This document shows positions 8,952-18,108 of a DNA stretch of 64,000 nt, piece after piece. The notes under the pieces are model-generated. The model made no database searches and had not been told where the DNA came from. It worked only from the letters and a program-made list of their open reading frames with translations. Position 1 is the first letter of the stretch. Every line of letters starts with the position of its first letter. The position numbers were made by a program, and so were the translations under genes. Source of the stretch: CAVZMO01 sp963776195 (GTDB lineage Bacteria > Nitrospirota > Thermodesulfovibrionia > Thermodesulfovibrionales > SM23-35); NCBI GenBank assembly GCA_963776195.1, contig CAVZMO010000013.1, positions 11,800 through 75,799 of the forward strand, given 5' to 3'.

Positions 8952-8987
8952 TGTGCCGAGAGGAATATTTCCCTTCCCCTCGGCACA
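8952..8987. terminator. Bidirectional hairpin between convergent genes
   Basis: The arms tgtgccgag and ctcggcaca form a perfect 9-bp stem between the ends of the cation exporter (+) and the FecR-domain gene (-). A-rich sequence on one side and atctgttta on the other make it a plausible terminator in both directions. Confidence 0.6.
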
Positions 8988-8993
8988 ATCTGT

Positions 8994-10961
8994 TTATCGC
9001 TCGGGTTCTTCCGTCCCGGGTTTTTTCTTCTCTTTCTGAGGACCCTCAGCCGGCTCCACAGGCTTCTTCTTAATCCTCGGTGCAGCGCCACCCTCGGGTA
9101 CTACAGGTCTCTTCTCCAACGGCTTTATCTGCCTCTCTCCCTTCGGTGCAGCTCCACCCTCAGGCGTTACAGGTCTCTTCTCTAGCGGCTTTATCTGCCT
9201 CTCTCCCTTCGGTGCAGCTCCACCCTCAGGCACTACAGGTCTCTTCTCCAACGGCTTTATCTGCCTCTCTCCCTTCGGTGCAACGCCACCCTCGGGTACT
9301 ACAGGTCTCTTCTCCAGCGGCTTCTGCCTCTCTCCCCTCGGTGCAACGCCACCCTCGGGTACTACAGGTCTCTTCTCCAACGGCTTTATCTGCCTCTCTC
9401 CCCTCGGTGCAACGCCACCCTCGGGTACTACAGGTCTCTTCTCCAGCGGCTTTATCTGCCTCTCTCCCTTCGGTGCAACGCCACCCTCGGGTACTACAGG
9501 CTTCCCTTTCTCCGCAGGCAGGACCCGCTGTATCATGGGTTTTCCCTTACCGGGAGTTTTCGGGGTAGTAACAGTCTTCACCGGCAGTGGATTGGCCCTT
9601 ACGCCAGGGTTCAGGACAGATTTTTTCTGCTCTTTAATAAACGGGCGTGACTGTTTTAATTCTTTCATACGCAGGTTCCTGACCGGCTGTGGTGGAAGCT
9701 TAGCCTGCGGAATCGGCTTGGCCGACATAAAATAACTCGCCTTCGTAGGTTTTATTGCCGGTGTGCCGACATTAATATTATTCTTTACAAATATTTTCTG
9801 CCGTATGATGTTTTGATTCACATTAACAATCCTGGGCGAAGCCGTAGCAAAGGTGTTACGGTTGACTACTGTCACCCCATTGTTAATGTACACATTTTTA
9901 TATACATTAGTAATTTTGACACGGTTGATATTTATATTGGTTATGTTTACGCTGTGCGGGCCGTAATATCCGCGTCCATAATATGTTTCTCTTGGCGCCA
10001 ACGGGACCCATGCCACATAATCTGCCGTCCTGACCCAACCGACATATCCCGGCCCCCAGTAAACCGCGCCTCTTGCAGGCGGCACCCAGAACCAGCCAAT
10101 GCTCGCCGCAAAGGACCATCTGCCATAGTGGTAGGGCGCCCAACCCCACGGCTCATAAGCCACCCAGACATAATCACCGCCCCTCCATATCCATCTACCT
10201 TCTCTGTAAGGAGACCAGCTCGCACCGATGCCGACTGTCGGTGTCCAAACATTTCCGTATTCCGGGACTTGCACCCACCTGCCGCTGTTATCAAAATCAT
10301 AGGAATATGCACCGAGTTCTGAGGGCAAATAACGCGAACTTTCGCCTTTTCTTGCCAAGACCCTGTCATTCCTCGTCTTGTTCCACTTTTCCCACTCATC
10401 CGGCGGTCCCATCGGTGCAACCTCGCCGTCCGTATTCTGTCCGAGGGACAACATCTGACCCGCATTTATCCTTGTCTCTCCGACCTTGTTCTCCGCTTCG
10501 ACATATCCCTTGTAGACCGCCACATCGGTATACTGGTCGGACATATCGATTCTGAAGATCGCCCTGTCGAAAGCGCGGGTTGACGCATCAGGGGTATCGA
10601 CTTGGATCACACTCCCCCTCGGCGCATCATAATAAATGTATGCATTTCCCTGCGAAAGGTAGAACTGGGAAGAGTCCTTATCCATCGAAAGCATCTGGAG
10701 GGCCGAGTTCTGGTCGAGTCTTATGTATGTCCCTGTGTTCAATTGGAGTTCGACCCTCCCACCCTCAGGGACCCAAACCTGATCACCCTCTTCGAGCGGT
10801 CCGTTTATCGAGGCGAGACCCCAGTCTCCTGCCTCGGGCGTCTTCATCTGGACGTCACCCTCGATGAGACTTATGCGCATCCAACCGAGGTTCGAAGAGA
10901 AGGCATAAGCCGGCACTAAGAGCAGCAGAATCGCAATCATCACAGCCTTGAATATCTTCAT
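8994..10961 (-). CDS. FecR-domain (DUF6600-like) protein with C-terminal 22-residue repeats
   Basis: 655 residues with a signal peptide (1-22) and a FecR-like domain (about 25-180: IEGDVQMKTPEAGDW..., then RVELQLNTGTYIRLDQNSAL). A Trp/Tyr-rich region follows (about 210-340: SWSPYREGRWIW, GWAPYHYGRW), as in DUF6600 proteins. Then comes an Asn/Val-rich segment and a basic, Pro-rich tail of about six and a half 22-residue repeats. FecR domains here are probably structural rather than sigma-regulating, since no sigma factor lies nearby. Likely an exported cell-envelope protein. The start has a good ribosome binding site (aaggaggac). Confidence 0.8.
   Translation of the reverse strand: MKIFKAVMIAILLLLVPAYAFSSNLGWMRISLIEGDVQMKTPEAGDWGLASINGPLEEGDQVWVPEGGRVELQLNTGTYIRLDQNSALQMLSMDKDSSQFYLSQGNAYIYYDAPRGSVIQVDTPDASTRAFDRAIFRIDMSDQYTDVAVYKGYVEAENKVGETRINAGQMLSLGQNTDGEVAPMGPPDEWEKWNKTRNDRVLARKGESSRYLPSELGAYSYDFDNSGRWVQVPEYGNVWTPTVGIGASWSPYREGRWIWRGGDYVWVAYEPWGWAPYHYGRWSFAASIGWFWVPPARGAVYWGPGYVGWVRTADYVAWVPLAPRETYYGRGYYGPHSVNITNININRVKITNVYKNVYINNGVTVVNRNTFATASPRIVNVNQNIIRQKIFVKNNINVGTPAIKPTKASYFMSAKPIPQAKLPPQPVRNLRMKELKQSRPFIKEQKKSVLNPGVRANPLPVKTVTTPKTPGKGKPMIQRVLPAEKGKPVVPEGGVAPKGERQIKPLEKRPVVPEGGVAPRGERQIKPLEKRPVVPEGGVAPRGERQKPLEKRPVVPEGGVAPKGERQIKPLEKRPVVPEGGAAPKGERQIKPLEKRPVTPEGGAAPKGERQIKPLEKRPVVPEGGAAPRIKKKPVEPAEGPQKEKKKPGTEEPER
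9075..9509 (-). repeat. Tandem 66-bp coding repeats in the FecR-domain gene
   Basis: About 6.6 copies of a 66-bp unit encode KRPVVPEGGVAPKGERQIKP plus LE, with only K/R, V/A and V/T substitutions. One copy is three bases shorter and lacks an Ile. The low divergence suggests recent expansion and possible length variation between strains. The opposite strand stays open across the block, which is a consequence of the repeat and not a gene. Confidence 0.9.
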
Positions 10962-11203
10962 ATTGTCCTCCTTAATCTTGCAGTTTATCTTTCTGAATTT
11001 TAAGGTTTTATCCAGCGCATATTCAAGTATAAAGCATCTATTGTGCCATGCGGAATTGCTTTAAGTAATAACAGGTTATGCACAACCGGATCTCATGAAC
11101 TTCCCTTTTTAAGGATTCGATCACCTTTTTGGGAAATCCTTTTATCGCTTCGCGAATTTATATATGGAAACGTATTAAAAGGAGAGGCTATAATACAGCA
11201 GAA

Positions 11204-11878
11204 ATGCCCAGGCTTATATTTGACATAGAGACTGTCGGAAAGGATTTTGAATCCCTCGACCAAACTACGCAGGAATACCTTCTCCGATACGCGGAGACGG
11301 AAGATGAAAAAGATGAGGTGAAAGACCGCCTTTCTTTTTTTCCCCAGACAGCCGAGATCGTCACTATAGGATTGTTCGATCCGGATGCGGAGAGGGGCTT
11401 TGCGTTCTTTCAAACCACGGGCGAACCGCTACTCCCCTTTGAAGAAGACTCCGTACGCTATGAGACAGGAACGGAAAAGGAGATTATCGAGAAGTTCTGG
11501 AATGCCATGAAAACCTGCAGCCAGTTTATAACCTTCAACGGCAGAGGGTTCGATTGCCCTTTCATCCTGATTCGTTCCGCGGTACATAAGATAAAGCCAA
11601 CAAGAGATTTAATGCCGAACAGGTATAATGTCACACATATTGACCTGCTCGATCAACTCACTTTTTACGGTGCATCGCGAAGAAGGTTTAGTCTTGATAT
11701 GTGGTGCAGGACATTCGATATAAAGAGCCCGAAAGAAGACGGCATCACCGGATATGAGGTAAAGGACCTGTATAAATCAGGCCGACACATTGATATCGCT
11801 AAATACTGCGTCGGCGACCTCAGGGCAACCAAAGAGCTCTTGTCCTACTGGGAAAAATATATCAGGTTTTCTTCGTAG
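11204..11878 (+). CDS. DEDD-type 3'-5' exonuclease (RNase H-like fold)
   Basis: A 224-residue protein if started at MPRLIFDIETVG, where the family's first catalytic motif (DIE) begins at once; an in-frame ATG at 11129 would add 25 unlikely basic residues. Motifs visible are FDIETVG (Exo I), ITFNGRGFDCPFI (Exo II, N-G-x-x-F-D) and HIDIAKYCVGDLRATKEL (Exo III, Y-x3-D). This matches the predicted PolB-related exonuclease family. It probably trims single-stranded DNA or RNA 3' ends. It overlaps nothing and precedes a truncated transporter gene. Confidence 0.85.
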   Translation: MPRLIFDIETVGKDFESLDQTTQEYLLRYAETEDEKDEVKDRLSFFPQTAEIVTIGLFDPDAERGFAFFQTTGEPLLPFEEDSVRYETGTEKEIIEKFWNAMKTCSQFITFNGRGFDCPFILIRSAVHKIKPTRDLMPNRYNVTHIDLLDQLTFYGASRRRFSLDMWCRTFDIKSPKEDGITGYEVKDLYKSGRHIDIAKYCVGDLRATKELLSYWEKYIRFSS

Positions 11879-11905
11879 GTCCGGAAAAGAGAGCGGTCAA
11901 TTTTT

Positions 11906-12109
11906 GTGTTCCGCGAAAAAAATCTTAAACGGCATTCTCCCCGCCTTGGGGCGCTTGAAATCATTAAATATATCGGACCCGGGTTTCTCGTAACTGTCGG
12001 GTTCATAGACCCGGGAAACTGGGCTGCCAATGTGGCGGCAGGATCTACTTACGGCTATAATCTTCTTTGGATGGTGTCTCTCTCCACAAGGATATCTCCT
12101 GAGGTTTAA
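11906..12109 (+). pseudogene. mntH: mntH (NRAMP metal transporter), N-terminal fragment
   Basis: 67 codons match the start of an NRAMP divalent-metal transporter: a helix 1 region with the metal-binding signature (GPGFLVTVGFIDPGNWAANVAAGS), then YNLLWMVSLST. NRAMP proteins are about 400-440 residues, but here the frame leaves the family after helix 1b/2 and stops. No further NRAMP-like sequence was found downstream. It is a deletion remnant. Confidence 0.85.
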
Positions 12110-12608
12110 TTACCTGTCACCGTCCTCCCATTCCCGTTAAGATCATCGAGGCATTGAGAAAAAAATCGCTTCCGGAAAGTTTTCCGGGGGACAATATGCC
12201 TTATCAACAAGGCAAATCGGCAGACAATGACCGGCTATCTTATATACTAATGGAATGAAGACGGCGCTGAGTTAACATTCGTTGTTAACAAGCTGTTAGC
12301 AATAGTGTTTAAACCGTACGCGATCCTTTGAAATCTAAAGGCGTTTATGTCTATGCTTAAAGTTTAGGCAAATAATTTTTCTTATAAATTCAATGGGTTA
12401 TATGATTTTTGCTCAATTTTTTTACTGATAATTTCTTTGATTCCCCTAAGCCTTACTCCAGCAAAGCTCTCTGCGGTTATGCCGTCAAGAACAGATTAAA
12501 ACGCCGCAGTTGCTTGCTTTGCCGGCTGCTTTTTTATGCTGCTTTCATGGCATTCAACTTGCTTAATTCATGTCATGATTCATAAAGGAAACTTCATAGA
12601 ATTTCGAA
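12110..12608. other. AT-rich intergenic region after the mntH remnant
   Basis: About 500 bases. One open stretch on the plus strand (about 12117-12258, ending LSYILME) has coding-like composition but no start codon and no recognisable family; it may be the tail of a gene whose 5' part was lost in the same deletion as mntH. The rest is AT-rich with no feature I can support. Confidence 0.35.
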
Positions 12609-13004
12609 ATGGGTGAGAAAGAGAGTCTGGACGTGAGAGATAATACCGATTTATTGATGATATGCGCTACTTTCCGGGAAGACATTAAGGGAATGCTGAA
12701 GGCGGCATTGAAGAAATCAGCGGCAACAAACGAAGAACAATTTTTGTCAGAAGTGCTGACGGGAAAGTGCCCCCGCTGCGGAAGCGATCACACGAAAAAT
12801 TGTGAAAACGTGGAAACAATAGGCGACTTTTCGGTTGGGCTCTGTGTCAAATGTGGATATTTGTGGTGTTCCGAGTGCGGGAAGTCTTTAGTAAGAAATA
12901 CTCATTGTAATCATTGGGATATTTGCGGGAAATGCGATGCCGCGAACAAATGTGACATGGTCTTGAGCGAGTGTGATAAGCTGAAAAGCGAAAATGTGGA
13001 ATAA
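12609..13004 (+). CDS. Hypothetical zinc-ribbon protein
   Basis: 131 residues. The N-terminal half is a charged helical region. The C-terminal half (about 56-120) is rich in CxxC pairs: CPRCGSDHTKNC, CVKCGYLWCSECG, HCNHWDICGKCDAANKC. This suggests two or three zinc-binding knuckles and a cytosolic protein. No ribosome binding site lies at ideal distance, and no family is recognised. It is transcribed towards the 3' end of the convergent mlaD gene. Confidence 0.6.
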   Translation: MGEKESLDVRDNTDLLMICATFREDIKGMLKAALKKSAATNEEQFLSEVLTGKCPRCGSDHTKNCENVETIGDFSVGLCVKCGYLWCSECGKSLVRNTHCNHWDICGKCDAANKCDMVLSECDKLKSENVE

Positions 13005-13100
13005 TTTCCATGTAAAGCTGTCTGTCAGTATATTTTTTGTTATCACTTTCTTTTGCACAGCTTACGGAGCGCAGGAAAGGAGATGCAGGGATGTTTCAAA

Positions 13101-14162
13101 TCAGAACAGACTGAACTTGAAGTACTTTTTCGGATTTTCCTTGATATCCTTGACGAGGCCGTTAAGATCCTTCACCGTTGCTTTGAGGTCCGTATGGATT
13201 TCCCCCTCCGTCGTAAGATCACCCATGATGCCTTTACCTTCCTCTATTCTTTGAAGGAGTGCGGAAAGTTTCCTGGAGGCGGAATCCAGATTTTCATAGA
13301 TGCTTTCGTCTTCGATCAGTCTGCCCATTGTACCTTTTCCTCCAGCGACTTTTTTCGCAACCTCGTCAAGCGTGGACGACGTACTCAAAAGTCTGTCATA
13401 AAGTTCCCTGTCTTTTATGAGCCTGCCAAGGGTGCCGTTTGATTGATGGAGATCGTCTGAAAACACTTTTATGTTATTCACTGAAGATTCAAGTTTTGTA
13501 TAAAGTCTTTCGTCGGAAAGGAGTCTCCCGAACGTGCCCTCCCCTTTCTCCACCCTGTTCATCACGATCGAGAGGCTTTTGGCAGCGTCCTTCAGGTTCT
13601 CATAGAGAGATCTGTCCCTGAGGAGCATAGGGACGGTCCCCTCCCCTCTTTCGATCATGGCGATAAAATTGTCAAGTCTTTTTGCAAGATCGTTCAGCCT
13701 GCTTATCGATTCCTTGCTCTTTTCCACAATATCCTGGAACTCCATCTGTACGGAGCCCGCAAGACTGTCCCCTTCCCGGAGTGCGGGAGATTCAGCGGAC
13801 CCCGGACTAAGCTCCAGATACTTATCGCCGAGAAGCCCAAGTGTCAGTATCGTTGCGGAGGAATCTTTTCTCAAGTGTTTAAGGACATTCCGGTCGATAT
13901 ACACCAGCACCTTAATTTCTCTTCCCCTGTAAAAGGACAGGGATTTGACTCTGCCTATTTCGATGCCTGAAAACCAGACGGGGGCGCCCGGTCTGAGTCC
14001 GCGGACATCGTAAAAATCGGCATATATGTGTGCCCGGGGTTTAACAATATCTTCTATGTGGCCTGCAAACATTACCGTCAGAAAAATAACCGCGAGCGCA
14101 ACAGTGACGACGATTCCCACCCTGAGTTTTGCCCACCTTATTCGCTTTATATATTCGTCCAT
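13101..14162 (-). CDS. mlaD: MlaD-like MCE-domain lipid transport protein
   Basis: A 353-residue substrate-binding component of an Mla-type phospholipid ABC transporter. One N-terminal membrane anchor (about 13-35) is followed by a single MCE domain (about 38-118: IYADFYDVRGLRPGAPVWFS). A long C-terminal helical region then carries recurring ...GEGTxGRLLxDxxLY... segments, as in many bacterial MCE proteins. It should sit in the periplasm as an oligomeric ring passing lipids between membranes. It is the last gene of the mlaE-mlaF-mlaD operon, which runs right to left. Confidence 0.9.
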   Translation of the reverse strand: MDEYIKRIRWAKLRVGIVVTVALAVIFLTVMFAGHIEDIVKPRAHIYADFYDVRGLRPGAPVWFSGIEIGRVKSLSFYRGREIKVLVYIDRNVLKHLRKDSSATILTLGLLGDKYLELSPGSAESPALREGDSLAGSVQMEFQDIVEKSKESISRLNDLAKRLDNFIAMIERGEGTVPMLLRDRSLYENLKDAAKSLSIVMNRVEKGEGTFGRLLSDERLYTKLESSVNNIKVFSDDLHQSNGTLGRLIKDRELYDRLLSTSSTLDEVAKKVAGGKGTMGRLIEDESIYENLDSASRKLSALLQRIEEGKGIMGDLTTEGEIHTDLKATVKDLNGLVKDIKENPKKYFKFSLF

Positions 14163-14188
14163 TTCTTCCTTTACCGTAATCTCATAAA

Positions 14189-14944
14189 TTATAAAGTATA
14201 ACTTTCCCTAACGAAAAGCTCGTTTATAAATTCCCTAAGTTCCGGATCGGACGTATTGACAAGCTCCCTGATATCGCCGTCAAAGACTATGCCGTTCGGA
14301 AGGTAAACGAAACGCTCCGCAATTTTTACCGCATCGGTAACTTTGTGTGTAACGGCGATAAGTCCTATTCTGTCCGGCGGTCCGCCCTGCGAGAGTTCGC
14401 TGATAAGATTACAGATGTTCGCGGCCGTGAGCGGATCGAGACCGGTCGTAGGTTCATCATAAAGCATCATCTTCGGATTGCCCGCTGCAAGAGAACGGGC
14501 GATTGCAACACGTCTTTGCATTCCTCCGCTCAATTCTTCCGGCATCAGATAGATAGCATTCTCAATACCGAGTCTGCCCGCAATTTCCCTCACGCGCTTA
14601 TCTATCTCCTCCTCGGAGTAATCGGTATATTCTCTGAGGGCGAAGGCTATGTTCTCCTTTACATTCAAAGAGTCGAAGAGCGCGCCCTCCTGAAAGACGA
14701 TGCTGAATTTCATTCTTGCCAGCCTGAGCCTTTCCGGCGACATCTGACCGATATCTTCTCCGTCTATGAGCACCTTGCCGCTATCGGGAACTGCAAGACC
14801 GAGGATAAGTTTCAACAGGGTGGTCTTCCCCCTGCCGCTTCCCCCCAAAATCGCGATCTTCTCGTGAAATTCGGCGGTAAAGTTCAGGTCGTCAAATACC
14901 ACGTTTTTCCCATACATAAGCCTTATGTTTTGCAGTTCGATCAT
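14189..14944 (-). CDS. mlaF: MlaF-like ABC transporter ATPase
   Basis: About 251 residues, starting at MIELQNIRLMYGK. Walker A is GGSGRGKTT, the signature is LSGGMQRRVAIARSLA and Walker B is MMLYDEPTTGLD. The frame is open further upstream, but those residues overlap the permease gene and lack ABC similarity. Its ATG overlaps the permease stop (ATGA), a sign of translational coupling. It energises lipid transport at the inner membrane with MlaE and MlaD. Confidence 0.93.
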   Translation of the reverse strand: MIELQNIRLMYGKNVVFDDLNFTAEFHEKIAILGGSGRGKTTLLKLILGLAVPDSGKVLIDGEDIGQMSPERLRLARMKFSIVFQEGALFDSLNVKENIAFALREYTDYSEEEIDKRVREIAGRLGIENAIYLMPEELSGGMQRRVAIARSLAAGNPKMMLYDEPTTGLDPLTAANICNLISELSQGGPPDRIGLIAVTHKVTDAVKIAERFVYLPNGIVFDGDIRELVNTSDPELREFINELFVRESYTL

Positions 14945-15705
14945 ACCTCTTGCCCGAACGCATAAAGGAGGACCTTTGTCAGTAGAAAGTCCGTCACAAT
15001 AATTATTATCGTTGAAAGAACTACGGCGGTTGTGGTCGACCGCCTGAGCCCTATCGCTCCTCCTCTCGTTGAAAGCCCCGTATAGCAGCTTATGCAAGCG
15101 ATCAGATATCCGAATATAAAAGGCTTTACGATTCCCGTCGTGATCGTTTCGAAGTTCATTATCTCTTTTATCTGGCTCCAATAGAACGAGCCGCTCTGCT
15201 GGCTTACGAATACTGATATATAATAACCGCCGAGGATGGACATCGCATCGCCGATGAGCGTAAGTATGGGCAGCATAACTATCGCGCTTATCACGCGCGG
15301 AACCACAAGTTTTTTTATCGGGTCTATGCCGTGGACCTTGAGGATGTCGACCTGGTGGCCGAGTTCCATTAATCCCAGCTCGGAGGCGATCCCCGCACCG
15401 ACCCTGCCGGTAAAGCTGAGGGCAATAGCAACCGGCCCTATCTCCTTTATTATCGCAAGGCCCACGATTCTACCGGTATACATTTTGAGTCCAAGACTCG
15501 AAAGCTGCGCCGACAGCTGAAGCGAAAGAGCCATCCCAATGAAAAGGGATACAAGAACAACGATAAAAAATGAGCCGGCTCCTGCGTAATCCATCTGCTC
15601 TATCGTATCCTTTGTGTAATAAGGTTTTTTGAAAGCCCTCGCGATGGAATATACAGAGATAAGATAGAACTCCTGAAGACCCGCAACTTTTGCTTTTAAA
15701 TCCAT
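14941..15705 (-). CDS. mlaE: MlaE-like ABC transporter permease
   Basis: 254 residues with five to six hydrophobic segments and the MlaE family core (IKEIGPVAIALSFTGRVGAGIASELG and TEQVDALKVHGI-like LGHQVDILKVHGIDPIKKLVVPRV). It forms the membrane part of the MlaFED complex. It is first in the operon and its stop codon overlaps the start of mlaF. Family assignment is confident; the direction of lipid movement cannot be told from sequence. Confidence 0.93.
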   Translation of the reverse strand: MDLKAKVAGLQEFYLISVYSIARAFKKPYYTKDTIEQMDYAGAGSFFIVVLVSLFIGMALSLQLSAQLSSLGLKMYTGRIVGLAIIKEIGPVAIALSFTGRVGAGIASELGLMELGHQVDILKVHGIDPIKKLVVPRVISAIVMLPILTLIGDAMSILGGYYISVFVSQQSGSFYWSQIKEIMNFETITTGIVKPFIFGYLIACISCYTGLSTRGGAIGLRRSTTTAVVLSTIIIIVTDFLLTKVLLYAFGQEV

Positions 15706-15898
15706 TAAAAATATTCTGCGATAATCTTATTCATTCTATTCCCGTCCTCCACAGACAACCTATTCGGCTTATTTAAACCGATCCGGGTAACCAGCTGCAC
15801 ATACATTATAGCAAAGTAGATACCGGATATAACTTGCTAATTTTGCTTCGCTTTGACGAATGGAAAGACTGCTTTATCGGACAACATACTCCATCGGA

Positions 15899-17767
15899 TC
15901 AGAGTATGATTTCCATGAACCTGCGTCCGTATCCTTTCGTCTCAATCCTCTCGTCGCAGATGATAACCCTCCCGCTGTCGTACTTCGATCTTATCAACCT
16001 CCCGAACCCCTGCTTGAATTTTAATATCGCTTTGGGGAGCGTGTATTCATTAAAAGGATCTCCTCCGGATTTCCGGATCGCCTCCAGTCTGGCAGCCACA
16101 ATCGGTTCTGTAGGAACTTCAAAAGGGAGTTTTGTCACTATCAGACATCTAAGAGAATCCCCCTTGACATCGACTCCTTCCCAAAATGAATCAAGGCCGA
16201 ATATAACACCGCTCGTAGATCCCCTCATAATTTCAAGCATTGTTCTATTCGACTTTTCTCCTCCCTGCAGCATGGGATAAAGACCCATCTCTGTTAGTCC
16301 TTCAGACGCTAATGACCAGGTCTTATTCATTACATCCCGAGATGTAAACAGGACAAGGACTCCCCCATCCTTCCTGGATGATTCTTCACGTATAACCCCC
16401 GCAAGGTTTTCGATCCCTTTACCCCCTGCAAGATTAATTCCTCTATGGATAACGACGGACGTTTGATTTTTTATATCAAAGGGTGACGGAAGTGATAATT
16501 TTTTTGAAGCCTCTATTCCCAGAATATGTGTTATCAGTCTGAAGTCGCCCCCGACAGACAAGGTAGCTGAGGTTAAGATAAGGGCGTTGTATTCGGGAAT
16601 AATATTGTTCTTAATAAAATCATGCGGGTATATCGGGGACATCCTCAGGGTGGTCCGCCTTTCCTCAATCTCCGGCCACCTTATGAATCCTTCCATACCT
16701 TCTGCGAATGTGTCCATATCTTCTGCAAACATCATCAGCTTTATCATAGAGGCCTTTAACTCAATTTCTTCGTCTTCCTGGAATAAACCTATAATGGAAG
16801 TCTTTATCTCTTCGATGAGGGATCTGACCGAATTTGCAATGGCTGACATAGAGTCTTTTAGTCCAAAAACGCCATTTATGGTTATCCGGTGGCTTAATTG
16901 ATGTCTCACCTTGATCCAGAAAAGGACCATATCCGTCCTTGCGGACTCAACGATACGAAAAAGATTCGGCGACTTCGACAATAGACCTCTATAGATCCCT
17001 CGTTCGTCCGGTTTCAGAAGCCTGTTGAGAATATATTCAAACCTCCGGTCCGAGAGATTGATCCCGATTTGGTCGGAAAGAACCGCATCGAGTGCGTGGC
17101 CTTCATCAATGACAAGCACATCAACCCCGGGAAGTATCTTCGAGTCGTCGGGCATCATTGCATTTACGGCCAGGAGCGCATGATTGGCAACAACAATCTG
17201 CGCGCGTTCCCATTTCTGGCGTGCCGTATAGTAATGGCAATCCTTGAAATACCGACATTTAACTTTTTTGCACGCGTCCGCATCCGAGCAAATCTTCTCC
17301 CGGACAGAAGATTTTCCAAAGTTGCAGTCTTCAAAGTCTCCGCTATCGGTCTCAGATGCCCATTTTAAGTATGCTTCATGATCAAAGGTTTCTTCGCTGG
17401 ATACAGGCTTAAACGCCTTAAGTCGCCTTAAACAGAGGTAATTACTCCTGCCTTTTGCAATTGCATAAGCAAATTCTCCAAGAGAGGAAAGGACCTTCAA
17501 ATCTTTCGAGACGAGCTGTTCCTGGAGGTTCTTTGTCCTCGTACTGACTATAGCTTTCTTACCCGATAGTATCAAAGGAATAAGATAGGCATAAGTTTTA
17601 CCGGTACCGGTGCCTGCTTCAACGAGCAGCGTCCCGGCATTCTCTATGACATCAGAGCAGGCGCCCAACATCTCGATCTGGGAACGCCTCAGCTCATAAT
17701 CATCCATCGCTTCGGCAATAACGTGCTGAAGAAAAATCTCTGCTTCTTTTTTCAATTCCAATTTCAT
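15899..17767 (-). CDS. dinG: DinG-family ATP-dependent helicase
   Basis: A 622-residue superfamily 2 helicase of the XPD/DinG type. Motif I is LLVEAGTGTGKTYAYL and motif II is VLVIDEGHALD. Four cysteines between them (CSDADACKKVKCRYFKDC) match the ligands of the 4Fe-4S cluster in this family. The C-terminal half has LVLFTSRDV, FGLDSFWEGVDVKG and the last motif QGFGRLIRS. DinG unwinds DNA from 5' to 3' and helps resolve R-loops and replication blocks. No exonuclease domain is attached. It stands alone between mlaE and tRNA-Leu. Confidence 0.93.
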   Translation of the reverse strand: MKLELKKEAEIFLQHVIAEAMDDYELRRSQIEMLGACSDVIENAGTLLVEAGTGTGKTYAYLIPLILSGKKAIVSTRTKNLQEQLVSKDLKVLSSLGEFAYAIAKGRSNYLCLRRLKAFKPVSSEETFDHEAYLKWASETDSGDFEDCNFGKSSVREKICSDADACKKVKCRYFKDCHYYTARQKWERAQIVVANHALLAVNAMMPDDSKILPGVDVLVIDEGHALDAVLSDQIGINLSDRRFEYILNRLLKPDERGIYRGLLSKSPNLFRIVESARTDMVLFWIKVRHQLSHRITINGVFGLKDSMSAIANSVRSLIEEIKTSIIGLFQEDEEIELKASMIKLMMFAEDMDTFAEGMEGFIRWPEIEERRTTLRMSPIYPHDFIKNNIIPEYNALILTSATLSVGGDFRLITHILGIEASKKLSLPSPFDIKNQTSVVIHRGINLAGGKGIENLAGVIREESSRKDGGVLVLFTSRDVMNKTWSLASEGLTEMGLYPMLQGGEKSNRTMLEIMRGSTSGVIFGLDSFWEGVDVKGDSLRCLIVTKLPFEVPTEPIVAARLEAIRKSGGDPFNEYTLPKAILKFKQGFGRLIRSKYDSGRVIICDERIETKGYGRRFMEIIL

Positions 17768-17863
17768 AGTAGTGCTCTTTCCATCTACTATTATATTTTC
17801 TCTACTCGCATATCTTCCAATACTTTAATTTTTCCTCAGGGATTTGTCGTGGAAAAAGGTAGC

Positions 17864-17881
17864 CGCAGGCTTCAGCCTGCG
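17864..17881. repeat. Short palindrome between dinG and tRNA-Leu
   Basis: CGCAGGC-TTCA-GCCTGCG is a perfect 7-bp hairpin with a four-base loop. A palindrome of the same style (agccgggc...gcccggct) occurs within the signal-peptide codons near 55212-55235, so this may be one of a dispersed family of short palindromic repeats. No T-tract follows on either side. Confidence 0.45.
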
Positions 17882-17990
17882 TGAAAACCGTCAATATATC
17901 GGTAACCAAATGGACAATATTCGGTCACATAATTGAAGGGCAGTGGCAGAGACAGAAGGAAGCCGTTGTGTAACTTTTGATATTTCGTGA

Positions 17991-18075
17991 TGGTGCGAGA
18001 GAGGGGAGTTGAACCCCTACGGTTTAACCCACTGGATCCTAAGTCCAGCGCGTCTGCCAGTTCCGCCACTCTCGC
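17991..18075 (-). tRNA. tRNA-Leu (anticodon UAG)
   Basis: An 85-base tRNA with encoded CCA, running from GCGAGAGTGGCGGAA to the CCA end. The anticodon stem-loop is CTGGA-CTTAGGA-TCCAG, giving anticodon TAG. A long class II variable arm (gtgggttaaaccgta) and a standard T arm (GGGGTTCAACTCCCC) support leucine. Its 5' half forms the left attachment repeat of the integrated element, yet the gene appears intact and probably functional. Confidence 0.95.
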
Positions 18076-18077
18076 AT
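18037..18077. repeat. Left attachment repeat (attL) inside tRNA-Leu
   Basis: 41 bp from tcctaagtcc to ctctcgcat, covering the anticodon loop to the 5' end of the tRNA. It matches the right copy at 40 of 41 positions (t at 18053, c at 30935). Weaker similarity continues about 40 bp beyond (ttaaagg..ggc..gtc.aacc in both flanks). Confidence 0.85.
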
Positions 18078-18108
18078 AATTGATTTTAAAGGATTTTTTG
18101 GCATTCGG

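Noticed and set aside
9080..9568. Long plus-strand open frame opposite the FecR repeats
   Set aside because: It is the antisense of the 66-bp repeat block; it has no start signal and its openness follows from the repeat composition.
12994..13100. Signal-peptide-like frame starting MWNNFHVKLSVSIFFVITFF
   Set aside because: It runs at once into the antisense of mlaD with no sensible mature protein; it may be a truncated gene start but the evidence is too thin to list as a gene.
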